Shown here: piece by piece, positions 21,872 through 33,069 of the stretch | Layout: each line of letters begins with the position of its first letter | Position numbering within the stretch: position 1 is the stretch's first letter | Source of the DNA: Arachis hypogaea | Lineage: Eukaryota > Streptophyta > Magnoliopsida > Fabales > Fabaceae | DNA: 64,000 nucleotides | Direction: 5' to 3' | NCBI RefSeq assembly: GCF_003086295.3 | Contig: NC_092045.1 | Span: forward strand, 27,446,022 to 27,510,021 | Translations under genes and position numbers: made by a program | Notes under the pieces: model-generated | Told to the model about the DNA's origin: nothing | Seen by the model: only the letters and a program-made list of their open reading frames with translations | The model's database searches: none

Positions 21872-23989
21872 GGTACTTTGGTCTCCATGGAGCCTTATGT
21901 GTTAATACCATGTGTTTTTCATTTATAGTCATGTTTCTTAGCGAAAGCTACACTTTGAAGAACAAGAGTCTAGCACCGATGTCATATTGGAAGTACAGTA
22001 GCAGGGTCATGGAACTCCATTCACCTATTACACTCATTCAAATGCCTATATGGATGATGCTGAGACACCTAAGGTATGACCATTATCATCCTATTGATGA
22101 ATATATATGAAAAATGTAATATTGTTTGCCTATTTGAGTTTCTCCTAACTAAGTATGATTTGATAAATAGTGTATGAAATCACTATTCCCACCGCCTGAG
22201 GGAATGGAGTTCGTTGGAATGGAACTTGTTGTTGCCACCTATGTTTTTGGGAAGGATTTGCCTAAGAGGTTTACCAATCTATGTTGAACGATTTCCATTA
22301 TGTTGTTTGCGTCGGTTGTTTTATATATTGGCTATGCCATTGTAATCCTTTCCCTATTACTTAACAGCGAGGTCCTCGTCCCAACGGAGGACTATCTCGG
22401 AGATAGGCGTGCCCTGCACACCCTCTGTCTTGGTGAACGGGTCATGGACGACGTACGAACTATTCACAACGCTTATGCGGTTTGATTTTTTCCGTACATA
22501 CTCAAGAAACCCATTGGCTGACCCTTATCGTAATAAATCATTTATTTGTCGTCCCATTTCGTAGGTGATAAGTCTGGTTGCTGTCATGTGCACCGAAGGC
22601 GCTATGTCGGATTCTGTTCTCAAGAGGTGGTGGCTTCTCACCTCTTTCCAGGTAACGACTGTCCAGCATTTCTCCTTGTAAGTGTTACGAAATTGCAATT
22701 TATAACTTTAAGAATTGCAGCAAATCGCGGTTAATCCAACAAATTATTGTCCAAGCACGCTGAAGTACATCAAGCGCAAGTTCATGGGGAAAGAAGACCA
22801 ACTCTTTAAAGTAACTTTCTCCATTTTTCATGATATGCTAAATGTCTCTATACGTGCCAAACAAACTGTTTCGTTCAACATCCTCAGGTTTACATTCCCC
22901 TGTACACGGAGGATCATTGGTATCTAATGATCATTGATTTCTTCAACTGGAAGTTAGTGTATCTTGACTCGCTGAAAGATCCCAAGCTTACAAAGTCACG
23001 TAAGGATCAGATGTTGTATGTGGTAAGCGCGATTGAAGAAAATTTTTTTAAAAATAATTTACTTCTATGTGAAACAATAGAAAGATGCACTTTGTTGAAT
23101 TGAAATAGTGCATGTTGGCTTGTGGATGAAACAAGCATTTTTCTTGGAAAACTTGTTGTGTGATGACTATTTCTATGAAGGAACACCTAATGAAATGCAC
23201 AAGCCATCCACTTATGAAATAATGGAGCCTGAGATCGGACAACAAGCAGATGAATCGTAAGTAATTGGTTTATTTTTGGTCTTTCAATTGTTTCCCCCTA
23301 CGTGGCAAATAACAGGTTCTCCACCCACAACGAAGTACGTATTTTCCAAGCATTTAAGCACCTATTATGATATACGTTTGTGCCTCAGGTTCTCTATGTG
23401 ACCTATTAAATTTGTATGAATTGTTAATTTTATTTTAAGACAATTTATTGCGTTGTTAATTAAATTGATCAAAGGTCAAGAAATAAGCAGAACGATATTA
23501 ACCATCTTATTATGTACGTTCTTTAATTAAATTAAAATGCCCGATCTGTATTTGTTTTCTTGAATGGGTATAATACTACCAATTATTTTTTCTTATTGGT
23601 CTGATTTATGGTGCGCCCTGTTGCATAATGCTGTTAACTTCAGGAACGACTGCGGAGTGTGGGTCGCTCAATGGATGATCCAATCCCATATGTGGAGTAA
23701 CTACGACCTACCGGTAACTCCAGAAACCACTTGATGTGCCATCAATAGGATAGCAAAATCACCGTTTCCTAATACTATTTTTGTTGTAACTTTTGCTGTT
23801 TTGTAGGTTGTTAATGAACATACATGAATGAGGTTAGCAGTTGATATTGTATTGGGAAGACACAATCCATATCGAGCTGAAATCGACTGGAAAATTGTAG
23901 AATATTGGGACAAAATATGTAGAAAATCATCCAGAACGATTAAGAAGATGACTGACCAGGTGGATGTTACTACAAGCCCTACCATATAG

Positions 23990-25808
23990 AATGTACTCAA
24001 CCAAGATGTACCTTTTTTGGTGGCAAATTATGGGATATTTTTTGTTTTTTGGGTTTTTTTTTTGGATCATATGATGCTGGAATGATTAAACATTATAACA
24101 GGAGTATCTGATGTAAAATGCCCCTTTAGTTTCAACCAACATGTTTCCGATGATGGGCTGTTTGGTTGATATAAAGAGGCACCTTTGGTAAACCTTTTTG
24201 ATTGGGTTATGGGTGTATATGACATGGCCCTTTTGTTGTCTCCGACCCTTGGTCCCTTAGGAATTCAGTGGGTTGAGTGTTTTATGTGGGTACACAATTA
24301 ACAAGAGAAAATATGGCTTCATTTTTTGGGCTATCAGAACCTTCTTAAATTTAATAAAATTTTTTATCTTAAATAATTTTTTACAAAATCACTAACAATT
24401 TAAGTTGTACTTAAATTAAAAAAACAAAATGTTCAATTAATGTTCAACTAATTAACTAATATAGCAAATTTAATTATTTTTATTTGACTTTATTTATTTA
24501 TTGTTTCTACTAAATCAATTTTAATAAAAAAATTTTACTAAAAAATACAAAAAAATTAAACTATATTTTATTTTGAAATAAACATAATGTACTAAGATAT
24601 GTATATATATATTAAGTCAATATCTAATAATACTCACCAAAATGGGTCGTGTTACTGCTAAATTAAATAAAACTTCTTATCGAAAGTAATTGCAGATTCT
24701 AAAGATTAAATCATTTTCGGTGACTCAATTTACAATGAATCACCTATAGTAGGAACTGACCAAGCTGATATGTTGTGACCGTCTTGTTATTACCTACGAC
24801 CAAACAATTTAATAGGATTTTTTGATCATGGTACAGCAAACTCCCATCAATGTGGAATACTTACCTTAGAATACTTCTTCACACTTATATCTGCTACATA
24901 ACTGTGTTACCATTACTTAGCCCCTTGCAACCAAACTTTCCCAACCCAAGAAAGCACCTAATATCAGTCATTCATCCAGTTTTGCATTTTTCTCCCTACA
25001 CAATAGCTTATTTGAGCACCCATGTTGTATTAACAGTATCACCTTATGTAAATTCTTTAATAAAACATATGAAAAAGTTGAACATACAAATACGACTGAA
25101 AATGCAACATTGCTTCTGGCTACAGTAATTAACAGTATTACACCCAAACTTCTGCCGAATTATAAATCCTTTTCATGCAACGACAAACAACTCAACAGGA
25201 GAAACAAGATAAGGTCAAACATATTGGTCCCCATGCCAGTATACATGGATTAGTTTAACATAAAAGCAACATTAAAGGGCTACGGATGGTTGCAACACAA
25301 AAGTAGCCCATACTAACCACCATGCGGTTGGATGGAACACTCGAACGAATGTTCCACTCATCTACACCAATTTAGAGAAGTTGTAGAGTAGTTCCTGAAC
25401 ATGAAACAGTGTCATTTACCAAACTCGTGTTCAACATGGCACACCTTATTACCTTAACAAACTAATTGTTTATGCGTGCAGTTACAAACCTGTTGATTTA
25501 GACCAATACCGTCGCTGGTTCCGAATGACTATTGCCCACGGTATCTACGAAATGGAACCGTATTCATGAGTTCTACCTACGGCATTCGAAGAGACCCACC
25601 TATGAACACATCTTCTACCCCGATAGTTTGATCATTGGATCCGGTCGCGTCCAGTTTAGCCAGCTAAATAACTCACAATTGTTACCAATTCACATATCAG
25701 TAAAAGGTTCTTCACATAAAAAACCTTAATTTAGATGCCCTTGTTGCCTAGTATCTAAGCAAATAAAAAACCTTCACGCGTTACGAACAAATAAATTTAT
25801 ATAAAATT
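23990..25808. other. MULE interior between convergent genes
   Basis: AT-rich. No gene is supported. A short possible exon (25485-25565, plus, with DQYRRWFRMTIAHGIYEME after a CAG acceptor-like site) looks coding but I cannot place it in a gene. Confidence 0.5.
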
Positions 25809-27996
25809 CTAAATTACCTCCTCACTTTGTCCCTCGTCCTCAGCCGAATTGAATGTATCCACTTGGGCTTTTTTTTCCCGACGAGGCCTTCCGTCTGTGC
25901 AAGTCCTCTTAGTATGCCCCGGCTTGTTGCAGTTGGCACACTGTCTCTTGGACGCCTTCCTCTGATGACCCCTTGGTGCTCCCTTTGTTCGCACAACAAC
26001 ATGATCTCGAATTTCACCACGTGCCTTAGAGTTCGTAGGATGGACACATTTGGCCAACTCTGATTCCAAGGTTGCACATAGTCGGCGAATCCCCTCCAAA
26101 GCAACAGCGAATAACCCAACCTGCTGGGCCCCTAAAAAGAACAACCATCGGGACGCCGAATGAAGTGCTCCATGGCGAAGCAAGAACCCTCTATCACCCT
26201 CGTCATCTGTTTTCTCGGCGTATGCGTCTAATAATTTTGCTTCTTTGGTCCAATGCTTCAACACTAGACTACTAGGTATTGTCAACAAGTGTTCATGCTT
26301 CATCACAAAAAATATATGTTCCTGAATTCTCCAAAAATTACAACCACATTCTAATTTACCGATGTTCTTATCACATAAAACTATAATGTGACAGCCTGGA
26401 TGACTGTACTCCTCAACTGTGTACACCTTCGTGGTCAACGACCTCCTCACCCCAACAAAATTAACTGAAGAACACTCTGAATCTCCTGTTTAGCATCTAC
26501 AAATACCTCTCTTGTGTAAACAGAAGCTGCATGACGCTCAAGGGTTTCCAGCGAGGTTGTCAGCACCGGTTCGCTATAAATAGACCTGAACTGTGCCTGA
26601 AATTCATTGTTCTTATACTCCCGCACAAGATGTTCTAGATTCTAAACAAGCTCCAACATACTATGTTTTGATTCAAGGAAATTCTTGCACACTGAATTTA
26701 TCCCTTCGCACCGTAATGTTTTCCGATACCCGGCACAGAATTTTTCACACAGGAAAGTGTTTGCCCACATCTCCTTTTTCCCATAAACTTGGTCCCACCA
26801 TAGTGCATCCTGCAAGCCATAATCGGCTGCGGCCTGAGCCCACTCTGCCTTAAAGTCCTCAACCCTCATTTCAAAATAAATCCATCGATTAAAAAGCCGA
26901 CGTAAATTGTCATCCTTCACGTTTGACGTGACATTCTTCTCAAAATGCCAAGCACATAACCTATGCGTGGCATTTGGAAAAATTGTTCGTACGGCTTCTC
27001 AAATTGAGTCATCACCATCTGTGACAACAACAAACGGCTGCTTGTTGCACATCACCTCCAAGAAATTCTCCAACAGCCACGTATATGATGCAATGCTCTC
27101 ATCTAACACCAAACCAAACCCAAAAATACATGTTTGCTTGTGGTTATTACATCTTGAGAAAATCACTAGCGGCCTCTTGTATTTGTTCTTTTTGTAAGTT
27201 GAGTCAAATGCAAGTACGTCTCCAAAGTATTGGTAATCTATCCTGTTGCCACTGTCGGCCCAAAGTAAATTCGCTAGGATCTCGTCGTCTATCACATTAT
27301 ACCTTACCATCGAAGTCGGGTCTGCATCGACTTTACCCTCCAAGTACACTATAGGTGCGTTCGCGTCTCCGTCAACTATCTTTGCATGACGCTTCTTATC
27401 CATGTAGTTGTAAGCATCTTTCTTCAAAAAACCTACAAATGAATACCCTTCAGATACTCCAGCCATGTACCGCATTGTCTTTGCCGTGGAGATGCCACAA
27501 CCTTGAAACCCATCTAATTGGGCTTTCGCAACATCCGTCACCGAACGAAAACGTGTAATTAGATGAACCATTCCAGGATGAGTCATGTCGTGGTTGTGGT
27601 TCAAAATAATTTTCTTGACCTCTACAATGAGCTTTCCTTATCTAAATATATACACATTCTTGCTTCACAATTCGTCATTGTCTCTGGCTTGTGAGACCTC
27701 TTCCTGTCGATCCTGTTATAATGTTTCTTATCTCTCTGTCCCTCTCTATTGCAAAAAAATCTTCTCCAAACCAAATTACCCTTCTCATCCTTGAACATAT
27801 CTCTTCTTCTAATACCAAACCTGTAGAATTTTCCTAATCTCTTATAAAACTCATATGCATCGCCTTCGCTACGAAACACCTTCCTCAAAATATCATTTTT
27901 CGTTATATCAGCTACATCTCCAAAATCGACAGCGCCCATCACACCTGTCCCCTTGTCACACATTGCATTAATGTCAACAGCCTGGGGAACGTCCAT
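25809..27996 (-). pseudogene. FAR1/MULE-type transposase of the MULE, broken
   Basis: Minus strand, probable start ATG at 27996. Domains in order: FAR1-type DNA-binding domain (FRSEGDAYEFYKRLGKFYRFG to CEARMCIYL, about 27870-27640); a hinge with NHNHDMTHPG (about 27595); the MULE catalytic domain with FGDVLAFDSTYKKNKYKRPL (near 27210) and VVVTDGDDSI (near 27015); CAWHFEKN (near 26950); a degraded SWIM-like segment with ECGCNFWRIQEHIF (near 26320); and a zinc knuckle CANCNKPGHTKRTC (near 25910). FAR1/FHY3 transcription factors derive from such transposases. Damage: frameshift near 27630, TGA near 27000 (Arg expected), TAG near 26643 (Gln expected), frameshift near 26465. It converges with the protease gene, as mudrA and mudrB do in MuDR. 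The enzyme would cut at the TIRs. Confidence 0.88.
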
Positions 27997-28301
27997 CAAA
28001 ATATTTCCAACACAGTGCCAAATTCTTAAAGCAGGCCTGCAAATTAAGCTCAAATAAAAAAAATCCAACAATATTGCACAAAACCAACCACATAAATCTC
28101 GTGTCCCCCAAATAAAACATTAGCTTCTGAGGTCTATGAACCCACTACAATATACCATTTTGTTATCTTAATACATGCAATGATACCCTTCAATGACAGC
28201 AATCAAATGAACTCCAACAAAAGTGACCAGTGCTAGTTGCCACACAGCACCGAAGCCCACAGCAAACTCAGAAATAAATGTGCCAACGTAGTCAAAATAC
28301 A
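27997..28301. other. Upstream region of transposase gene
   Basis: Contains a likely intron acceptor before the start codon (minus strand ...TTTGCAG|GCCTGC at about 28035). No separate gene seen. Confidence 0.4.
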
Positions 28302-29374
28302 ATCCATGTCTTACTAATAACAAGAAGAGAAAAAACTTAACCTCTTGGACTCAATAATTACATCACCTATCCAACCAGATAATTGCATCGAAGTTATCAT
28401 AAACTGCTTTCAAGGCCTAGAAATAGTGTGAAATTAAACACATGAAGCGTATAATATATCAAAAGATCACGAATTGCAAATTATTTAACAACAACACAAG
28501 TTACGAACAACAAAACATGATTAAACATTCAACACTTTTCAGCCAAATTTTAACTAGGCTCGTCGCAATGATTAACAACAACAAAAAATATTGAACGAAC
28601 AGTGAATAAGTTACATAGCTAGGCAGTGCACATTTAAATTTTAAAGGTTATGGACGGAGTAAAAATACTATCCATGTCTTACTAATAACAAGAACAGAAA
28701 AACTCAACCTCTTGAACTCAAAACTTACATCACCTATCCAAGCAGATTATTGCATCGCAGTTATCATAAACTGATTTCAAGGCCTAGAAGCAGTGTGAAA
28801 TTAAACACATGAAGCGTATAATAAATCAGAAGATCACGAATTAGAAATTATTTAACAAGAACACAAGTTACGAACAACGAAACATGATTAAACATTCAAC
28901 ACTTTTCAACTCAATTTTAACCAGGCTCGTCACAATGATTAACAACAACAAAAAATAATGAACGAATAGTGAACCAGTTACATAGGCAGTGCAAATTTAA
29001 AATTTAAAGGTTCTAAACGTAGTAAAATTTCTATCGATGTCTTACTAATAACAAGAACAGGAAAACTCAACCTCTTGAACTCAAAACTTACATCACCTAT
29101 CCAAGCAGATTATTGCATCGCAGTTATCATAAACTGATTTTAAGGCCTAGAAGCAGTGTGAAATTAAACACATGAAGCGTATAATAAATCAAAAGATCAC
29201 GAATTGAAAATTATTTAACAAGAACACAAGTTACGAACAACGAAACATGATTAAACATTCAACACTTTTCAACCTAATTTTAACCAGGCTCGTCACAATG
29301 ATTAACAACAACAAAAAATAATGAACGAACAGTGAATCAGTTACATACGTAGTGCAAATTTAAATTTTAATGGT
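28302..29374. repeat. Three tandem copies of a ~365-bp unit in MULE
   Basis: Units begin at about 28302, 28671 and 29032 with ATCCATGTCTTACTAATAACA (first 20 bases shared, one base differs in copy 3). Each holds GAAATTAAACACATGAAGCG and CAACACTTTTCA. Copies 2 and 3 are more alike than copy 1. They lie upstream of the transposase (minus strand), between it and the right TIR, where they could act as transposase-binding or promoter repeats; that role is inferred. Confidence 0.9.
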
Positions 29375-29499
29375 TCTGAATTTAGAATTCATAATCAAAT
29401 ACAATCAGTGTGCAACGCCAATCAATCAAACACTGACTGAGCATTAAATTCTGGTTCTCTAATTGGGAAGCAACAAATTTAACAAACCCTAGTAAAGTC

Positions 29500-30060
29500 T
29501 TGATTTATCGCAACATTTACATCAGCAACATGCCAAATTTATTGAATACAATTTCAGCAACATACAACAATAGGACGAGAAGGAAAATCTGAACAATATG
29601 GAACATGGTAGGCATGGTGCAGAGACTCACCAACAGGCGACTGCGACTCCGCGACCACCTCTCGGGAGGCAAGCAATCAGGATTTCCCACGAGTTCCTTC
29701 TCCCGCCGACAACGAGAAAGCCGAAATACGAGAACCCAGTAATTGCGACGACACTTGGGTGACACTGGGAGGCAGAATCGACACCTACAGGCAGGGACGG
29801 CGGGCAGCAACCACCATGCAGAGCTAGACCACTCACTGGCGAACGAAAGCGCGAGCAGCCTAGCACAGGTCGGACAGGCGAGCAACGGATGCGGAGGAGA
29901 TAGGAATAGGAACGAGAGCACCACAGCGGAATTCCTTGGGTGCGACGAACGGCGGGGTGCGGTGTACCACTCCCACTGACGGCGACAAGTGATAGTGGAG
30001 GCTAGGGTTAGCTTACTGCGGCGGAGGCTAGGGGAAGTAGCTACTTTCTATAGGAAAGAG
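29500..30060 (-). other. GC-rich segment, possible 5' exon of transposase gene or captured fragment
   Basis: A sharply GC-rich island inside AT-rich MULE DNA. On the minus strand it has an open frame (29924-29517) rich in Leu/Ser/Arg/Cys with no recognised domain, and a strong splice-donor-like CTGTTG|GTGAGTC at about 29630. It may be a 5' untranslated exon for the transposase or a fragment of a host gene. No function assigned. Confidence 0.35.
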
Positions 30061-30240
30061 TTGGAGAAGGGGGGATAACGCGTGCAATCCCTTTTCGCCC
30101 TTTCAAGTAACGAAACGATGTCGTCTTCTGTGAAACGTTCGGTTTAGATCCGGTTTGACAGGCCGGTTTGGTTCGGCTATTCTTAATGGTTTATAATTGG
30201 ACGGTCTTCCACAGATCACCGGCCCGGAAAGACTTTCGGA

Positions 30241-30670
30241 AGTTACATAAGCTTAGCCACATTCCTTGGAAATTAAAAAATCGGTTAACCCAGACAAGTC
30301 CAAAAATATTTTTAGCCCGTTTCCTTTTTAATGTTATCTTTGTCGCACTTTTATCAACAAGAAAACTTATTCTGCACACTTGCATAAAAAAAATGTGACC
30401 CAAACCCAAAACCCACTCATAGCCACATACACAAAAAAAAATTAAACTTGTCCAATAGCCCCACATGCCAAAAAAAATTAACATCTAATTAGACTTATTA
30501 ATTTTTCTGCTGTGTGCAGTACAACTGCAAACCCGCTGCTTCTCCCTGACCAAGTGTCCCATCAGCTGAACTTGTCACTATGCCCAACCAAAACGTGTTC
30601 ACATAAGAAGCTTGCCACATAATATCCACAGGTGTGAATTTTTTTCCGCATCCACACCATAGAACTTCCC
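30241..30670 (-). repeat. Right terminal inverted repeat of MULE
   Basis: 430 bp, inverted copy of 15702-16136, ending ...CCACACCATAGAACTTCCC. Confidence 0.93.
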
Positions 30671-30853
30671 TAAAAAAAAGACGCTAGAAGTGAAGGTGTT
30701 CGAAAACCAGGCTTCTTTATAGCATAGTGGCGGCCATAGAGAAAAAAGAAACGCGTCATCTTGTAATTTTTACCGGATCAGATTGAAGTTGAAAGTTGGT
30801 TTAATCATGCTTTGGGACCTAAACATTCCAATAGCCATAATTAATTTCTATTA
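30671..30853. other. Spacer between MULE and MITE
   Basis: No gene or repeat recognised. Confidence 0.5.
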
Positions 30854-31248
30854 GGTAGCATTTGGTGGAGAGTCAGAGACGGACAGACTGAGACTGAGAG
30901 ATAGAGGGACTAAGAGATAGAGATTGAAATAAATTTCAGTATTTTGTTTGGTACAAAATGAGAGACAGAAATTGAAACAAGAATAAAACTCTAATTTAAT
31001 TTGCACAAAGGATAAAATTAGAATTAATTAATTAAAATGAGGGTATTTAAGGTATAAAATGTTATTAAAGTTTCAGTCTCTATCTCTAAAAATTTTAGTC
31101 TCCTGTGTCTCTACTTTTTGGAGGTACTGAAATACTAAAATTTTAGAGATAGAGACAAAAATTTTAGTACCAGTCTCTAAATCAATAAACATAATACTGA
31201 GTCTCAATCTCTCAGTCTTTGTCTCAGTACCTCAAAACAAACGCTACC
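30854..31248. mobile_element. Tourist-like (PIF/Harbinger) MITE
   Basis: The ends GGTAGCATTTGGTGG and ...AAACAAACGCTACC are inverted repeats continuing into GAGACTGAGAGAT / ATCTCTCAGTCT-type arms. The element is flanked by TTA on both sides (30851-30853, 31249-31251), the 3-bp duplication typical of PIF/Harbinger. At 395 bp it has no coding capacity. A second inner palindrome (AAAATTTTAGTCTC...GAGACAAAAATTTT) lies near 31090-31170. Confidence 0.8.
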
Positions 31249-31251
31249 TTA

Positions 31252-32516
31252 GATACACAAAATATTTATCCAGCCTTTATTAAAAATTCATCATCTTTAA
31301 AACAATCAATGTTGTTGGTTTTCACTCTCTAAAATTGTCAACAGTAAGAATCTTATTAGAGAATTATTCTTGATCATTTTAACTATCACTTTGCTTTAGC
31401 CACCACCGACATTACTTATATACATTAGTAGTTATTTATCTATTTTTCTGTTTGTTTTTCTATATATAATTTTATATCAATAAATTATACAAGTTTTAAT
31501 AAATTTTATAAGAGCAATTAAATTTTTAAACAGTATTAACAATCATTTATACTATAATAGTTATTCATGACTTAAGAATAAAGCTAAAGCAATCATAATG
31601 TATTATAATAATAATTTGACATATACAATATTATAGAAATTGAGATACTTATCGCACACAATATACGTACTTAATTTTATCGCACGGTTGTTAGAACGAT
31701 TATATTATATAAAATAGAATATTGAGCAACAATAAATAAATATAAACACAAATATAAACATAACTAATGAACTATAACTTAAATTATATGGTCTCTTTAT
31801 ATGTTTTATTTTTATTTTAAAAAAATAAATATAAACATAAACTAAATATGAACAAAAATAAAAATAATGAGATTAATAAGTAATAATATATATTTGACTA
31901 AAAATAAAAAAAATATAAAAAAAGTTAGAATAATTTCTATTATTAAAAAGATAACAGACGTAATAATTCTTTTAACAATTAATTATCTTTTGTATTTTTT
32001 TTATGTATGTTCTATTTAATTTTTACAAGGATCATTTTAAATAAATTAAATATATAATTTATAATGTTTTACGCATTTGCATAAATTTTACACGTCACGG
32101 ATAGAGAGTAGTCAAAATCATAAAAAAACACAACTCGAATACCTTATATCTAGGATACATTCAGTTTAAAAATTCATGCAAAAGTCGAATACACTATATC
32201 CATGATACAATCATAATGTATGAATCGCAATTAATTAGCCGTTTAATTAATTAATTTAATTTTTTGAAATATGTTTAAAAATTTAAAATATTAATTAAAA
32301 AATTTAAATATAATATTTAGATTCAATAAATTTTTTAAAAAGGAAAAATGTAATTTTTTATAAAATATTGCGTAAAAATGTGTACCGGTAAATTAGTTGA
32401 TAGTACCAGCTTAACTCTTGCCGAGTAGTTTGCGAATAGTTTGCGACCACGCGAAACTCTTGCCGAATCCGTTAGTTTCATCAAACCAAAGTGGTAAAAT
32501 TTTTGAAAATCTCTGT
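31252..32516. other. AT-rich intergenic DNA
   Basis: No gene or clear element boundary. CGAATACCTTATATCTAGGAT (32133 region) and CGAATACACTATATCCATGAT (32194 region) form an imperfect direct repeat of about 60 bp. Confidence 0.5.
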
Positions 32517-33069
32517 CTAATTTGGTAAGTGGGAAAACATATGGTTGTGATGGCGTGCATGAATGGTGAGTTTTTGTGTGGTTTTGAATGTTTATGAATT
32601 AGTTTTGGCTGTGAAGTTTTGATATTTAGAGAATCTTACTGATTTTTTAGAACTTGATTTTTGGTAAGATTTTTGAAAATTATTGCCCCGTTTTCAGCTA
32701 TTGAGAATTTTGAAATTTTGGATTTTGATTTGAGTGGATTTTTGTGATTTTGGGTGTTTAGTTACACTCTAGTACTTGGTTCCTATTGAGTTTTGTCCTA
32801 ATTAACTGTGGGTAAGGTAAGCTTGCTCTTATCCCTTGTGAAATTGTGTATTTAGGAGCCCTAAGTATTGATTTGTGGTAAATCAATGTGTATAGCTTGA
32901 AAATTTTGATTGTTGATGCTTGTTGGAGTTGATTGGTGGATTGGTTGATGCTTGGAGTCTTGATTTGGACTCAAATTTAGTGTGTGGTGCATATTGGGAA
33001 TCAGCCAAGGTATAATTTTGATTTTCTCTATGTAATATGTAATATTTCTAGATACTTAGGCTAGTGGAC
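32517..33069. repeat. Degenerate repeat block, copy 1
   Basis: GGTAAGTGGGAAAACATATG, GTTGTGATGG, GCATGAATGGTGAG and the following ~130 bp recur at 34949-35110. The right edge is the TGGAC duplication (33065-33069) of the solo LTR beside it. Probably LTR-like remains; no coding seen. Confidence 0.55.

Larger units (their letters stand above)
20094..23989 (+). pseudogene. Ulp1/SENP-like C48 cysteine protease gene of the MULE, broken
   Basis: Several spliceable exons can be read. A Lys/Glu-rich segment (about 20094-20400) comes first. Exons near 22171-22268 (FPPPEGMEFVGMELVVATYV), 22369-22480, 22564-22651 (CTEGAMSDSVLKRWWLLTSF) and 22721-22809 follow. The catalytic core exon (22888-23022) has EDHWYLMIIDFFNWKLVYLDSL. 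Next come about 23108-23257, 23644-23711 with NDCGVWVAQWMIQ, and 23806-23989. H of EDHW, D of YLDS and C of NDCGVW give the C48 triad. These enzymes cleave SUMO or related tails, and plant MULEs of the Kaonashi group carry such genes. This copy is dead: TGA at about 20289-20291, TGA near 23825 (CGA-to-TGA type), and a solo LTR inserted just after the acceptor of the exon beginning GTACTTTGG. The first exon is not resolved. Confidence 0.75.
15702..30670. mobile_element. 15-kb Mutator-like element carrying three genes
   Basis: Long inverted repeats (15702-16136 and 30241-30670) starting GGGAAGTTCTATGGTGTGGATG bound the element. Inside are a viroplasmin-domain gene (+), a Ulp1/C48 peptidase gene (+) and a FAR1/MULE transposase (-) that converges on them, plus three roughly 365-bp tandem repeats near the right end. 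The flanks are CAATAAAAA and TAAAAAAAA, seven of nine matching, a weak target duplication in A-rich DNA. Mutator elements make 9-11-bp duplications and have long TIRs, and plant MULEs with Ulp1-like genes (Kaonashi type) are known. The transposase and protease genes here are broken, so this copy is not self-mobile. A later retrotransposon left a solo LTR at 20458-21871. Confidence 0.9.

Noticed and set aside
25827..27558. Plus-strand frames over the transposase region
   Set aside because: Antisense shadows of the FAR1/MULE transposase coding strand.
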